64,000 bases of DNA from Azorinus chamasolen (Eukaryota; Mollusca; Bivalvia; Cardiida; Solecurtidae). This document shows, piece by piece, positions 32,931 to 43,840 of the stretch. The notes beneath the pieces were generated by a model. It had not been told where the DNA came from and did not search any database. It worked only from the letters and a program-made list of their open reading frames with translations. The position numbers and the translations under genes were made by a program. The stretch spans positions 60,999,873 to 61,063,872 of the forward strand of contig OY755237.1 of assembly GCA_963576725.1 (NCBI GenBank). Direction: 5' to 3'. Each line of letters opens with the position of its first letter. Position 1 is the stretch's first letter.

Positions 32931-33375
32931 TATTCAAATGTACAAAGTATGTTCTTTTCTGAAATCATCTGCATAAGTTTTGTTCCCCATCTGTCTCCTT
33001 TACTTACGTTTCAATTATTTTCATTCTCATTAATATTCATGATTTGGAAATTAATATTTATTACATTAATTTATTGATATCTCTGTTTCAGTGTGTATCA
33101 AGTTTCGTACATATTTACTAAAATGATATCAGATAAGAAGGACAGCTCATTTAAGAGTTCTAATCTTAACATCCCTTTAATATTAATAAATATGGCATTA
33201 ATATCCATGAATAAATATGCCCACAAAATAATGATCCTCTGATCTCGTCATTTTGGTGCAATATCTGGTATTTACGTAAAATAAATGATAGAAAAGATAG
33301 TATACTTAAAACAATTCTAAACACAATGCTCATATAAAATTATTCAAGTAAGCTTAAATAAGTATACATGTTTTA

Positions 33376-33628
33376 AACCCCCAGTGGTTGTTATGTCACT
33401 GTCCGTTCCAAGGCGGTTTCCATCTAGTGCGTGTGCGTCTTTGTGTGTGTTCACCCTTACATTTGTGTTGGTCTGGTGTCCTTGTGCGTTTGTTCGTTTT
33501 TAACATTTCCATTTCCTGTGCGTGTGTATGTGTGTGAGTGTGTGTGTGTTAATTGCTTTCTATCGATGTTTTGGTGATAGTGGCGTTTTGTGAGTCGCCT
33601 TTCCTGCTTGACTTTACTATAATTTCAT
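33376..33628 (+). repeat. Tail-family copy, mainly second half
   Basis: CAGTGGTTGTTATGTCACTG, CCGTTCCAAGGCGG, T/G-rich blocks with a (GT)n run (33520-33552), TTTCTATCGATGTTTTGG and CTTGACTTTACTA. Confidence 0.85.
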
Positions 33629-33679
33629 TTATAGAAATATTACCTGAACCATAGATGTTGTTTTATTTTCTTTGTATTA

Positions 33680-33965
33680 TCATATGAATATATTCTGACC
33701 ATTGGAGATCCTTCAAAAGGAAAAGTTACAATGCTAAAAGTGAACATTGCAAACTCGGTTTTATTGAGCCTGTTCATGAATAGTAATTTAAAGTGCAATA
33801 CTACTCACACCCCCTAGCACCGGCTTAAGCAGTATTCAATAATCATAACTTATACCATCAAAATTAATGACCCCGAATGACCAGACAATATAACAACACT
33901 GATAATGAAGTACAGGGCGAGTTTTTACAGTCGCCACACAAACACTTAAAGCTGTATTATGTTCA
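33680..33965 (+). repeat. GACTCGGTTTTATTGAGTC-family copy
   Basis: CAAACTCGGTTTTATTGAGCC, GTTCATGAATAGTAATTTAA, AGCACCGGCTTAAGCAG and GTACAGGGCGAG. A further edge with TTTATTGAGTCTGTTCATGA lies at 34510-34535. Confidence 0.85.
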
Positions 33966-34640
33966 AGTTTCGTCTTAATCAATTAACACCAGAAGCTGTA
34001 CACGTATACATACAATGGAAATAATGCTTACAACCCATTTTCCGACAGGATATATTTATTCAGCTAAATACTATCGCTATTAGAATACTGCTATCTTATT
34101 AAAAAGGAATCTCCTTTTTAGAAACGGGGATTTGTACGGAAATTAGCGGACATCTTTGGCCAAGTTCTGAATGACACCGATTCTATTTCGGAACAACGGT
34201 TTGAATATGAATTAGGTTGCTATCACATGTACAATGGCTGACACTGGTTGTTGACCACATATACATAGAATATTACGACAGATTCCGGTCAATGGCGAAC
34301 GCTGTTCAGTTGATTTCCGTAACAATACATTTTTCTATTTTTTCGACACAAACAACCATTAACCATTAACTTGTTTAGTGTTACATACGTGTTAATGTAC
34401 ATAGATTCCGATTCTTGAGTCAGTTTGAAACGCAAATGTTGCGGACATGTGCGCAGGATACATCTTTCATACCTGTTGTTATGAAGTATATATAGCAATG
34501 CTAAAAGACTCAGCTTTATTGAGTCTGTTCATGACTAGTAAAACATTTAAACCTAAATTCAATAACTCTTGTGTATTAATAGGCCTCTCACACTAAACAA
34601 CAAAATCTTGTTTACTAAACAAAAATTCGTTTTACTTCCT
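33966..34640. other. Intron sequence, nothing recognised
   Basis: AT-rich, with the short GACTCGG-type edge near 34505-34540. No exon. Confidence 0.4.
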
Positions 34641-34972
34641 CATTAATATTCAGAGGAATACATTATGCATATTAATAAAATTAAATATCATGTTCAAGCT
34701 ATATGTCTCTGCTTTACTTAGGTTCTTGTTTTGTCCTTCTATTGCCTCCACATGCAAACTTATGACACATTTTCTTAACCAAAGTAGTTTCGAAAATTAC
34801 CTAGGGTTACCATGGAAACCATTAAATAAAACATAGCTGGGACAAAATTACTTTATGGGGCATGGTCAAAACGTGTTTGATGTCCACAATGAACAATTTT
34901 GTACCCATGAAAAAGGCTAGGGGTGACGCTATAGTAACCATGATTAGGACCCAGCCTATTACATTGTGTTCA
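34640..34972 (-). mobile_element. TAGGCTGG-type short element, copy 2
   Basis: Reverse complement of the 5460 copy: on the minus strand AATAGGCTGGGTCCTAATC, GGTTACTATAGCGTCACC, TTTTTCATGGGTAC, AGCTATGTTTTATTTAA, TAACCCTAGGTAATTTTCG, AAAGCAGAGACATATAG. Its end is within about 50 bp of the donor of exon 2. Confidence 0.75.
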
Positions 34973-35022
34973 AATGTTTAAAATGCAAATATATGAAACT
35001 ATAAAAATCACATAGTTGATAC

Positions 35023-35222
35023 CTTTTTGTATGTATTCTGTTGGAATATATAATGTTCTGTCACCATTGTGATGATTCACCAAATACTGTTCATATTCTC
35101 CCTTTTCTTTTCCGGTTTTAAGAATGTAGTATTTGTACTTTGAGTGTGTCCCTTCCATCACAATCTGCAGTGGAACTTCGCAAATGGTTTCCATCTCATA
35201 CATCTTCTCAGAATGCAATGAT
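35023..35222 (-). CDS. RNF213-like gene, exon 2
   Basis: Exon of 200 bp, acceptor TTTATTGTAG, donor AAAAAG|GTATCA. It enters with one codon base and leaves with one. It encodes the second half of the CBM20-like beta domain: Pro-Leu-Gln-Ile-Val-Met-Glu-Gly, then Lys-Tyr-Lys-Tyr-Tyr-Ile-Leu-Lys-Thr-Gly-Lys-Glu-Lys-Gly-Glu-Tyr-Glu. The pattern '(Y)KY-(V/Y)-(V/I)-x-K-x-x-K-x-x-x-EYE' is that of the RNF213 carbohydrate-binding domain. Together with exon 1 it is the main reason for the gene call. Confidence 0.78.
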
Positions 35223-35299
35223 CTACAATAAACATGCTTTTGTCTGTGATTTAAATCGTTAAAAGCTTAATTGTTTTAAATACTGAAATGGTTTATCTC

Positions 35300-37030
35300 T
35301 TTTCACCAGTTAATTGCATTTAGTATTAAAGGATATAATTTGCAAGAGGAGTGTGGCTGACAAACATTGCAGACCATGATTAGAGGGCTTTTCTAAGAGT
35401 TCTCTAAGCTGTATCCAGCACAGCTGTTTCTCCCATTCAAATGGTTAATATTCTATGGCTTTTGAAACATTATGGTAGGACAAATTTCTGTGGTACTTAT
35501 AAATATTTTATGATTACCAAAGTTAAAAGTCTATAGAACGAACAAAATAAGAACAATACGGTCATGCTTGCCCTATATCTCTCACCTGCCTCAGAGATAC
35601 ATGGAAATCCATGTAATTTTATGTTATCAAGGGCAATATCTCCAAAGTTATCAATGAGACACAATTCTAAACGGCCAGATGCACAACAACTTATACTGGT
35701 CAACATTCGTATGAAGTGTGGTACAAGATACAAGATACAAGAAACTTTATTTTACGTCGGATACAATAAACAAGGTAACATTAGCTGAAAGCTATTTTCC
35801 GACAAAAACAAAGCAATAATAAAGCATATAACATGATGAAAACAAAAGTCCTGCAAGAGAAAAGTGTCAGACCCACTTAACAATGACACACATGCATTAA
35901 AATCCTAAAAATGCATCTATGTCACTGACAAATAAAATCTGACGTATTAAGTAAATTATTATATCCTTATAAGTTTTAAAAATATCGTTTCACATTAATA
36001 AGATGATATCACATTATCTCTTTAATAAAATGATATCATACAAGTAAGTGTTGAAATGCATATGGCAACTGCTAACCGCACATTCTGTTAAAATAGATTT
36101 GATCCTATTATGAATAAAATGTATTAAGAGGAAACAGTTTAAATCTTCTGACAATATTGAGTCAGATACATGTTTCTTAATAAAATGCTAATATAATAAA
36201 ATACTATATAAAAAACATTTTTTGTTTTCAAATTTATATTTGTAAAAATATCAAATTAGCAGAAGTCATGTACATCTTTTAAACATTTAATATCATTTAA
36301 ACTATACAATGCAGTATGTACACTAAAAGTTCAGAATTTTGTTTTGGACGCTATCGGTGATTACAGTCCTAGCGGAACACAAAGTTTATCTAAATTTACG
36401 TCATCAGGGACAATAACTGGGAATGATAATTAAAAAACAGGCGCACATCAATTCATGCTGGTCAACATTCCTGTGAAGTTTAATGACTCTAGCCCTAGCG
36501 GTTTCATAGATACAGAGTTTCACTATTTTAAATTTATGATATCAGGGTCAATAAGTCAACTATTATAAGGGGTAGATAAATCAGAAACCTCAGGTGCACA
36601 ACTACTCATGCTAGTCAACATTCCTGTGAGGTTTGATGACTACTTTACTGGTTTCAGAGATACACGCGGCATAAGGTTTCTCTAAATTTAAGTTATCATA
36701 TCAGGGGCAATATCTCCAAAGTTATCAGGGGAGACAATTCAAAAAAACAGGTGCACAACCACTCCTACAGGTCTAAATCCTGTGAAGTTTGGTGACTCTT
36801 GCCATACATGTAGCGGCTTCAGAGATACACGCGACACAAAGTATTTTTCTAAATCCAAGTCATCAGGAGCAATAACTCCAAAGTTATCAGGGACAATTCA
36901 AAAACCCTGGTGCACAACACCTTATGCTGGTGAACATTTATGTGAGGTTTTGTGACTCTAGCCCTAACAGTTTCAGAGATACGTGCAACACAGGTTTGTG
37001 ACAGACAGACGAGCAGACGGACGGACAACT
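35300..37030. repeat. Field of about 125-bp tandem repeats, with AT-rich spacer
   Basis: Blocks TTATCAGGG-CAATA(A/T)CTCCAAAG, ATTCAAAAA-CAGGTGCACAAC, CATGCTGGTCAACATTC, GTGAAGTTTGATGACTC and GTTTCAGAGATAC recur from about 36340 to 36990 at roughly 120-130 bp steps. An inverted single unit is at 35560-35730. Between them (35790-36330) is AT-rich sequence. At 37005-37040 a GACAGACGGACGG-type end follows. Confidence 0.75.
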
Positions 37031-37059
37031 CTGGGAAAACAATATGTCTTCCTATAATT

Positions 37060-38340
37060 GGGGAGACATATTTAAAGTTTAGAAAATGATTTTAGAACCT
37101 TAGATAAAGGTTCACTAGGCAATGATTCGTACCAAATACCATTCAAATTGGACCACTGGTTTTGGAGAAGGTTATCTACATACTTATATATGGATGTATA
37201 TCTCCGCCCCTGGCATCGATTTGTTTTAGATATCAATATGATTTAGCAATGTTGGTAGAGGGTCACAAACAAACTATTCTTATTAGATATCCTAACATTC
37301 TGGGTTAAAGATTGCCATGGCAACCAGAGTTCAACATTGATCCAAATTCTTTTAACAACTGTGATAGAGTGTGATGACAACGTCATTAAAATAACCCTTG
37401 GTTTAAGTCTTTATGGTTTCAGATGCCAAATAAATTGTTGACAGACTGACAAGATAGTCGGTCGCCAGAGGGTGGGCGATCATCAACTATTCACTACGAG
37501 TCCTGGTAGAATGCTACTTATAGAACATTTCTACTTAATGATATTGAAATCTGACAGGCGGTTTATAAGTGTCTCTTTTATAAAGCTTTACTAAAGCCAG
37601 AAGGAAAATGGACTGGCCCCTGATGGCCATTTTTTCTTGAAATATTACAAAAGCTTTAATAATTCCTAAAAACATGTACTGAAATTCAGTTAGTGACTCG
37701 GAAATTGTTAATATAGCCAGCAATACAAAGGAAAACAACGTTGCCTCTGGCAGCAATCTTTTTTATGAACATCTATGACTCGATATGGAATATTCCTGCA
37801 AAATTATATTTAAATCTAGCCTTTGGTTTCAGATGAATTTTTGATATTTCTATATAGATATAAGGAAGCATACACCCATCTTTGCTAGCCATTATAAATG
37901 TTTCAGAATAATGTTAAAGAACGTAAATAACAAAGGTGGAGAGTTGACCCAAGAACATCCGGTAAAATGGTTATAAGGTCAGTCATTTTGTTTCAGAAGA
38001 GAAGATATTTAACCCTACCCCTGGCAGCCATTGTTTTGACAAATATTATCTGAACTATCTTGGTTCAGTTTCATCTGAACAATCTTTGAACAGGATAATA
38101 TCTTCCTACAACATGATACAATCTGCCGTCATCTTGTCTCCAAATAATAGATGTTTAGGTTATTGTCAATATAGAAAATATATGAAAATTAGCACTGTCT
38201 CTGGCAGCCATGTTCCTTGACAAATCTTATCTGAACAACCTTGCCAAAATACATTGAATTCTAGACATCACATCCTGAGAATATTTATTGCAACCAAATC
38301 AGTCAAACACCTTCACGTAGCACACACAGGTGGTCATGCT
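37060..38340. repeat. Field of about 160-bp degenerate repeats
   Basis: Blocks with GGCAGCCAT-GTT, TTGACAAATATTATC / ATATCAACATGG, and AATTATGATACAATC recur through the interval. The same text (GGCGGCCATGTTCTT, GTTGCCATGGCAACC) appears at 46840-47110. Noncoding; probably an old dispersed repeat. Confidence 0.6.
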
Positions 38341-38426
38341 TTTTAACGGTTTACAGTATCATGTATCACCAACCAGTCACATTTTCAGAAACATTTACAA
38401 AACGCCAGAAGTAAAGTTGTACTAAC

Positions 38427-38594
38427 CTTTTCAAGTTTAACACATGCTGATTTTGTTTCCATCCGCCAAAAAGTTCCCCACGAAGCACAAGTTGCTTGCC
38501 TTTGGCGACTAATTTGAAAGCATCACCAATAAACACATGGAAATGGATCTTTATCTTTTTGTCATAGACAGGAATATTCCGCTGCACCTTCGTT
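38427..38594 (-). CDS. RNF213-like gene, exon 1 of the secure chain (CBM20-like domain)
   Basis: Exon of 168 bp, acceptor TTTGCATAG, donor GAAAAG|GTTAGT, entering with one codon base and leaving with two. It encodes Lys-Ile-Lys-Ile-His-Phe-His-Val-Phe-Ile, then Gly-Lys-Gln-Leu-Val-Leu-Arg-Gly-Glu-Leu-Phe-Gly-Gly-Trp. This is the start of a CBM20-type beta sandwich as in RNF213: the 'H-F-H-x-(V/F)' strand, the 'L-R-G-x-x-(L/F)-G-x-W' turn. RNF213 is a giant AAA+ E3 ubiquitin ligase of the cytosol and lipid droplets that coats intracellular bacteria and acts in antimicrobial defence; this function is known for vertebrates and inferred here. Confidence 0.78.
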
Positions 38595-38617
38595 CTATGC
38601 AAACAACAACAACAGTA

Positions 38618-38773
38618 CAGTAAAACCCCTCTAAACCGGAATTCCAGTAGAGAATAATTAAGATACTTTGAGACAGGTGGCTGCTTAATGTTTCATCCTG
38701 CATTACGCTTTCACCTCTCTACAATACCGATGTTTTCACTAACATTAACGTTCGATTTAGAGAGGTTAAACTG
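38618..38773. mobile_element. 156-bp TA-flanked MITE beside a splice acceptor
   Basis: Ends CAGTAAAACCCCTCTAAACCG and the inverse CGATTTAGAGAGGTTAAACTG; TA dinucleotides at 38616-38617 and 38774-38775 look like a Tc1/mariner-type target duplication. It begins 23 bp upstream of the first base of the exon at 38594, within the branch-point zone of that intron. Confidence 0.75.
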
Positions 38774-38776
38774 TAT

Positions 38777-39085
38777 TAACCCTTTCCCTGTTCTGTGTTT
38801 ATTTCATTTTTCAATACCTACTGAATATTTATGGACAAAATAGTGAAAAAGTGAAATATGGAAGATCGAACATTGAAGCCATTTTAGAAAGTAAAGAAAC
38901 AAATCTATCAAATTTCAATAGCAAACAGCAGGCCCCATTCAGACGTCTCCTATATCTGTGTCTTCTCTGTTTGAAAACGCATGTAAACATGTTTATAAGA
39001 AGGAAACATTTGACTAGTAAGGGTTGTATTAGTCCACTAAATGAGATGTCTCCCATTCGTTTTTTATTTAAACCTTTACTCCATT
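38777..39085 (-). mobile_element. Palindromic MITE copy, minus strand
   Basis: Starts TTAACCCTTTCCCTG and shows in reverse ATACCTACTGAATATTTATGG, AAATATGGAAGATCG, AAATTTCAATAGCAAACAG, a diverged hairpin (CAGACGTCTCC) and AAAACGCATGTAAACATG. Confidence 0.75.
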
Positions 39086-39129
39086 ATATTAAGGTAAGAA
39101 ATAATGATATCATCAAAATGTTATAAAAG

Positions 39130-40085
39130 CACATGGACACAGGACTTTTTCGTTCGTCCTGGCAGAAATTGCACAATCAAACGACAAATACATTTGGGTC
39201 TGATAGTAATTTCCTATTCAAACATAAATTTGACTTTGGAGTCAAAGGTCAAGGTCACATTAAGGCCATCATGATACACTAGGCCTCATCATGATACATG
39301 AAACATGTCAAAGTCCTATGTATAAAGAACAAAAAGGTTCAGGCCCGATAACAGATTCCTATTTAAGGTGCATGTAGTAGACCTTTACGTCACAGGTCAA
39401 GGTCACCTCGAAGTCGGCATGGTATCTGACACACTGCCTCATGATACATCCACATATCAGATATCTAAGACTTCGGTCAAAAGAAAACATGTAGCATTGG
39501 CACGGACAATAGTTATTATTAATGGTACTGTATATAAATTTGACCTCAAGGACACACTTCAAGGTGACAAGAAGTCCCCGTAGTATCTAATACTTACAAT
39601 CATGCTGATACATCTACATTTCATATATCTAAGACTTTGGTCATAGACAAAAAGGATCTGGCCCAAAAATGTTTCCCATTTAAGGTATATAAATTTAACA
39701 TTGATGGCATTAGTCAAGCTCACGCGAAGGTTCCCATATTAGCTGACCCTTTGATCAAAAGATAAAACTATGGCACATACAATAGTTTTCTATTTAAGAT
39801 GCATACAATTTGACCTTGATGTCATAGATCAAGGTCAAGTCAATGTCATCATGGTATGTGACATAGAACAACATTATGATACATTCACATCTAAAATATC
39901 TAAGGCCTAGGTAAAAAAACAAAACGTTCTGGCACAGACACTATTACCTATTTAAGGTATGTACATTTGACCTTGATGTCAAATGTCAAGGTCACATGAA
40001 GGTCAGCATGGTTTACGACACTTTGTTTCAAGATGATAAATCCACATATCAAATATGTCAACCCTAGATCAAAAGACAACAAGAG
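39130..40085. repeat. Field of about 160-bp GGTCAAGGTCAC repeats
   Basis: Blocks GTCA(A/C)AGGTCAAGGTCAC, GATACATCCACAT, ATATCTAAG-CTT-GGTC, AACA(A/C)AATGTTCTGGC-like and CTATTTAAGGT recur five to six times with a 150-170 bp step. Confidence 0.75.
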
Positions 40086-40560
40086 CTGTCACATTCACGT
40101 AAAAAGGACCCCAAAGATTCCACCGACATCTAGGTCATGTGTATGCCTGGACCATATCGCATTTTGTAGAAGCATTGGTTGTGAACATTTTACCAGGTTG
40201 CTTTGAAACCCACTTATGTATATAGGAGTTACAGAGCGGAAACGACAAAACGTCTCCGTTTTTTAATTTGACCCCGGTTGTGACCTTGGCCTTCGAGATA
40301 GAAACCTGATTGTTTTCGCGACACACCGTCTCATAATTGTGAACATTTGTACACGATTATATTAGAAATCCGCTGATGCATGTAGAAGTTACAGACTTAC
40401 AGAGCGAACACGACAAAATGTCCCCATGTTTTACATTTGACCACCGATTGTGACCTTCAGCTTTGATATAGGAACCCGTTTCTTTTTCGCGACATATTGT
40501 CCAAAGTTGGTTAACATTAATTTTACACAAAGTTATATTGAAATTCGCTCTTGTATGTAT
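40086..40560. repeat. Tandem repeat with TGTGACCTT(G/C) blocks
   Basis: GTAGAAG(T/C)..TTACAGAGCG(G/A)A-ACGACAAAA(C/T)GTC, TTTGACC(C/A)C(C/G)G(G/A)TTGTGACCTT and TTTCGCGACA recur at about 170-180 bp, two to three copies. Noncoding. Confidence 0.65.
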
Positions 40561-40564
40561 GACT

Positions 40565-40842
40565 TAGGATACGTTTATTTACACTGTTTGTCTTTTAGGA
40601 TGGGGATGGAATAAGGGTGAGGTTGGGCGCCCATAAACCGGTTTAAACCCCCGGTGACTTTTGTCACTGACCGTTCCAAGGCGGTACTTCCATCTTCCTC
40701 CTATTGTATGTTTGTTTTGTCTTTGTGCGTCTCTTGTTGTTTTTTTCTACCCATGTATATTTGCTGTTTCCTTGTGTTGCTGTTCGGGCGAGTGTTTGTT
40801 CTGTATGTGGTATTTCCTGCATGACTCATTTTTGTACTTTTA
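40565..40842 (+). repeat. Tail-family copy, first half complete
   Basis: GGATACGTTTATTTACACTG, GGATGGGGATGGAATAAG, GGCGCCCATAAACCGG, CACTGACCGTTCCAAGG, CGGTACTTCCATC, ..., ATGACTCATTTTTGTAC. Confidence 0.9.
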
Positions 40843-41029
40843 CAAAATAAACTCGCTGCGGAACTAACGGACTGACTGACTGAGACGGACAATGCAGTTA
40901 CTATATGCCACCCTTTGGGTGCAAAATAGTGTTGGCCCAGACAAGGTTTGATTGAGAAGAACAAGAATAACAAGATAAATGAGAAGAGGAATTCACGTTA
41001 AAACAATTTATCTTCCTTCTGGGAAGTCC

Positions 41030-42150
41030 AACAACAGTTTTACTGTCCCGTGAAGTGCTAATATCCATGTGTCAGAAAGCACATTTAATGCCATGTGTGT
41101 CAAAAAAATGTGAATACATCCTATGTGTTACAGAGAAAATGCTAATATTCTGTGTGCTAGGAATCTCATTTAAGGTCCAAATGTATTGTTATGTTAACAA
41201 TATCCATGACCATTTAGCTGTCAAATAGTTACACACGGCAACGGACTATAAAGTTATTTTGAATACATTGAATAATGCGACCAAACAACAGAAGAGAAAC
41301 TAGAATAAAAAACATACAAGCAAAGTACCATTTGTTTCATGATTAAAGGCAAGAGAATAATTGTTCTATTCTCTTCTGATAACAGCTTTGAATGCAGACT
41401 ACGACTTATCAATCATGGTTTTTGTATGTCACCATGTTTGGTTTCCTTCTTGGAATGCAGAAGCCATGTGATGATCACCATTAATTTCGTTGACATTTCA
41501 TGACATAAAAACATTTTGTGACCATCACAACAATTTTGGACAGAATCTAGGTCTCAAATTTTCACATTGAAAAATAATGATATATATATAAAGGCAGTTA
41601 AACGCCTTATGTGTCAGAAAACAGTGCTAACCTATGTGTCAGAGAAAACGTGCTAATATTTTCTGTTTAACCAGATGTAATACCAAACATGTTTGTATAT
41701 GAATAGTGCTAATATTCCATATGTCACATAAAAGGTACTAATAACATGTGTGTCAGAAGCCACACTACACGACCTTTGTGTCAGACAATAGTGCTAACAT
41801 CATATGTCAGTGAAAAACATTCCTGTGTTGCCAGTGATTCAAACTCTGAAAACCACATTTAATGTCTTATGTGTCAGAAAAGACTGATCTCCTGTATGTT
41901 AGAGAAAAGTGCTTATATCCCTAGTGTCAGAAGTAATGTCGTGAGTCAGAAAACTGTGCCAACCTCTTATGTGTAAGACAATTGGAGATTAATCTGCAAA
42001 AGATCAGGTTTAACGCCTTGTATGTCACAAATATTGCTAACATCAAAAATCCTGTTTAAAGTCAAATAAAAAATCAATGCTTTATGTGTAAAACAATGTT
42101 ACCCTCCTATGTTTCAGACAAAACTTTGCTTATCTCCTTTTTATCAGAAC
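41030..42150. repeat. Satellite-like field of short TATGTGTCAGA units, left part
   Basis: Variants of TATGTGTCAGAAA(A/G) and GTGCTAA(T/C)(A/C) alternate every 40-60 bp. The field stops at about 42150 and resumes at 44020-44335, so the minus-strand retroelement remnant and MITE between have split it. Confidence 0.7.
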
Positions 42151-42400
42151 AATAAATGTGCGAGTCATGCAGGAAACACCAAATACAAACACACACAGCC
42201 GCCCGAACAGCACCACGATGAAAAACAGTAAATGTACATGCATATTAGAAACTCAAACAGACGCCCAAAGACATAACAAACAAATAATAGGCGGAAGATT
42301 GAAGTACCACCTTGGAGCGGTAGGTGACAAATATCACGAGGGGTTAAGGGGTTCCCAACCTCACGCGTTTTCAATCTCCACCCTAAAAGACAGCGTAAAT
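42148..42400 (-). repeat. Tail-family copy, minus strand, first half
   Basis: On the minus strand: GTGGAGATTGAAAACGCG, GAGGTTGGGAACCCC, CACCTACCGCTCCAAGGTGG, then T/G-rich blocks to TGACTCGCACATT. Confidence 0.8.
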
Positions 42401-42454
42401 AAATGTATCATCTCTCCGACTAATCTACAACAAACGCGATGGCACATACAGTGG

Positions 42455-42800
42455 TAAATTACGTACATGTAAATGAAAAGTAGCAAAGTCAAGCAGGCAA
42501 AGCCACATATGAGACGCAACCACCACCAAACATCGATAGACAGCATGTCACACACACACACAAACAGACACACGCACGCACACGAGATGTACATAGAACA
42601 AAACCCAACAAACACACAAACACCAGATATAAGCATTCCAAATATGAACAAAAATACAAGTACAAAGACACAAGACAAACAAAAGTAAGGGTGGCCTTGG
42701 AACGCTCAGTAGCAAAATCACCACTGGGGGTTTAAACCGGTTCACGGACGCCCTAACCTCACACTTATCTCAAAGTCACCCTAGCTTAACAAATAGTGTA
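42455..42800 (-). repeat. Tail-family copy, minus strand, second subtype
   Basis: GGTGACTTTGAGATAAGTGTG, GTTAGGGCGTCCGTGAACC, GGTTTAAACCCCCAGTGG, GCGTTCCAAGGCC, CTGTCTATCGATGTTTGGTGG, GACTTTGCTACTTTTC. It directly follows the decayed RT below in the same orientation. Confidence 0.85.
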
Positions 42801-43262
42801 AATAAAGGTAACCCCGCCGGACTTTCCCACAACATATAAGACGGTAAACACATGACAATCAGCAAAACATAGCATAACAACTGTGAACAATCCGTGCAAT
42901 TTGTACTCAATGACTTTGCTGAAGTCAGAGCAGATGCAGGGAAGCCGTTAAGGGCACGGTAGGGAAAAAGTAATACAGGAGTCTAGTAAGCTTATCCCGT
43001 TTCTAAGTTAAAGAGTATACCATCAAAGAGTACTCGGCCTGTCATCACGCAAGCAAAGAGGAAAGCTACCGACTGTAAAGGGGTCAATAACCAAACATGC
43101 AGTGCGTTGCAATATAATGGGGTCATTACCTTTCTTCTTAAATGCGTTTTAATGCGTTAAATTCTTTAATGCGTTTTATAAACAAATCATGAACATGAAT
43201 ATGACCCCGAATTGTCCTAAGTTTGTAGATAACATCACCATAAAATTCTGGTTGAGAAATGC
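42800..43262 (-). pseudogene. C-terminus and 3' region of the decayed reverse transcriptase
   Basis: On the minus strand from 43262: Gly-Ile-Ser-Gln-Pro-Glu-Phe-Tyr-Gly-Asp-Val-Ile-Tyr-Lys-Leu-Arg, then, after frame damage, Leu-Gln-Arg-Thr-Ala-Cys-Leu-Val-Ile-Asp-Pro-Phe-Thr-Val-Gly (about 43105-43060). After that come stops and 3' noncoding sequence leading into the tail. Confidence 0.7.
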
Positions 43263-43263
43263 C

Positions 43264-43602
43264 TTATTGTTGTAACGTCCGTAGATTGCAATTATATTTA
43301 CTAATGAGTGGTAAATTTCGATAATAAAATTTAGAAAACGTTTTCCGAAGTATGTAAGCTTGCTTAAGAAGTTTATCAGTTATAACTAAACTACGGCTGT
43401 TAAAATCTTCTAGCAAAGAAAAGGCTCGGGCAAACCGAATAAGTTGAGAAATATAAACCCCATAAGATGTGGAACGGGGCACATCCCTATCTAGAAAAGA
43501 ATCATTACCAATTTTAAAATTAAAATCTTCCCTTTTATCGTACATTTTGGACGAAACTTTATCATTTGTGATGGAACTATTCAAATCTAAAATGGAAGCC
43601 AT
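43264..43602 (-). pseudogene. Reverse transcriptase C-terminal fragment
   Basis: A 112-codon minus-strand ORF ending in TAA. It carries Met-Tyr-Asp-Lys-Arg-Glu-Asp-Phe-Asn-Phe, Asp-Arg-Asp-Val-Pro-Arg-Ser-Thr-Ser-Tyr-Gly-Val-Tyr-Ile-Ser-Gln-Leu-Ile-Arg-Phe-Ala-Arg and Arg-Lys-Thr-Phe-Ser-Lys-Phe-Tyr, all hallmarks of the C-terminal part of an RT family common in bivalve and other invertebrate genomes. The catalytic half is missing upstream, so the copy is 5'-truncated. Methionine 1 is not a true start. Confidence 0.8.
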
Positions 43603-43629
43603 AATGTCAGATTAATTCGCTTTGTTTAA

Positions 43630-43840
43630 AGACAATTATTAAGGGTAAATTGTAGAAATCGTAGTTTCAAAATAAGGATAATCCAATTCAAAATATCGTC
43701 TAAATACCTTGAAGTTTTATTAAAAGCATTAACGATATCGGCCTGTGTATCAGATTTTTAAGAAATAAATGAGCTGCATAAACTGAGTAACTGTTGAAAA
43801 GTACGAAAGGCTACGACAAAAAGATCTTACCACATTTTAC
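43630..43840. other. Short AT-rich stretch upstream of the RT fragment
   Basis: On the minus strand this still has some RT-like text (GATATCGTTAATGCTTTTAATAAAAC-like region near 43715-43740 matches the start of the plus-strand copy at 16870), so the remnant probably extends to about 43760. Confidence 0.4.

Larger units (their letters stand above)
31570..33250 (+). mobile_element. DIRS-like retroelement, copy 2
   Basis: Aligns with copy 1 from CAATAGAAAATATATAGC (31650) through CAGCATGCCAGGC, TCTGGACAGGGA, CTTGTTGCCAGGTCTCCC, then the RT region, and the right terminal region at 32950-33250 with TTAATATTCATG, GATATCTCTGTTTCAG and TTTCGTACATATTTACTAAA. The left inverted end is mostly lost or diverged. 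The copy carries a GA-rich microsatellite (32790-32930) just before the right end. Confidence 0.6.

Noticed and set aside
32731..32976. Arg/Glu-rich and Ser/Leu-rich ORFs
   Set aside because: Products of a GA microsatellite.
42361..42745. Cys/Val-rich ORFs, which could suggest a cysteine-rich secreted peptide
   Set aside because: Reverse reading of tail-family sequence with CA repeats; no signal peptide pattern or start context.
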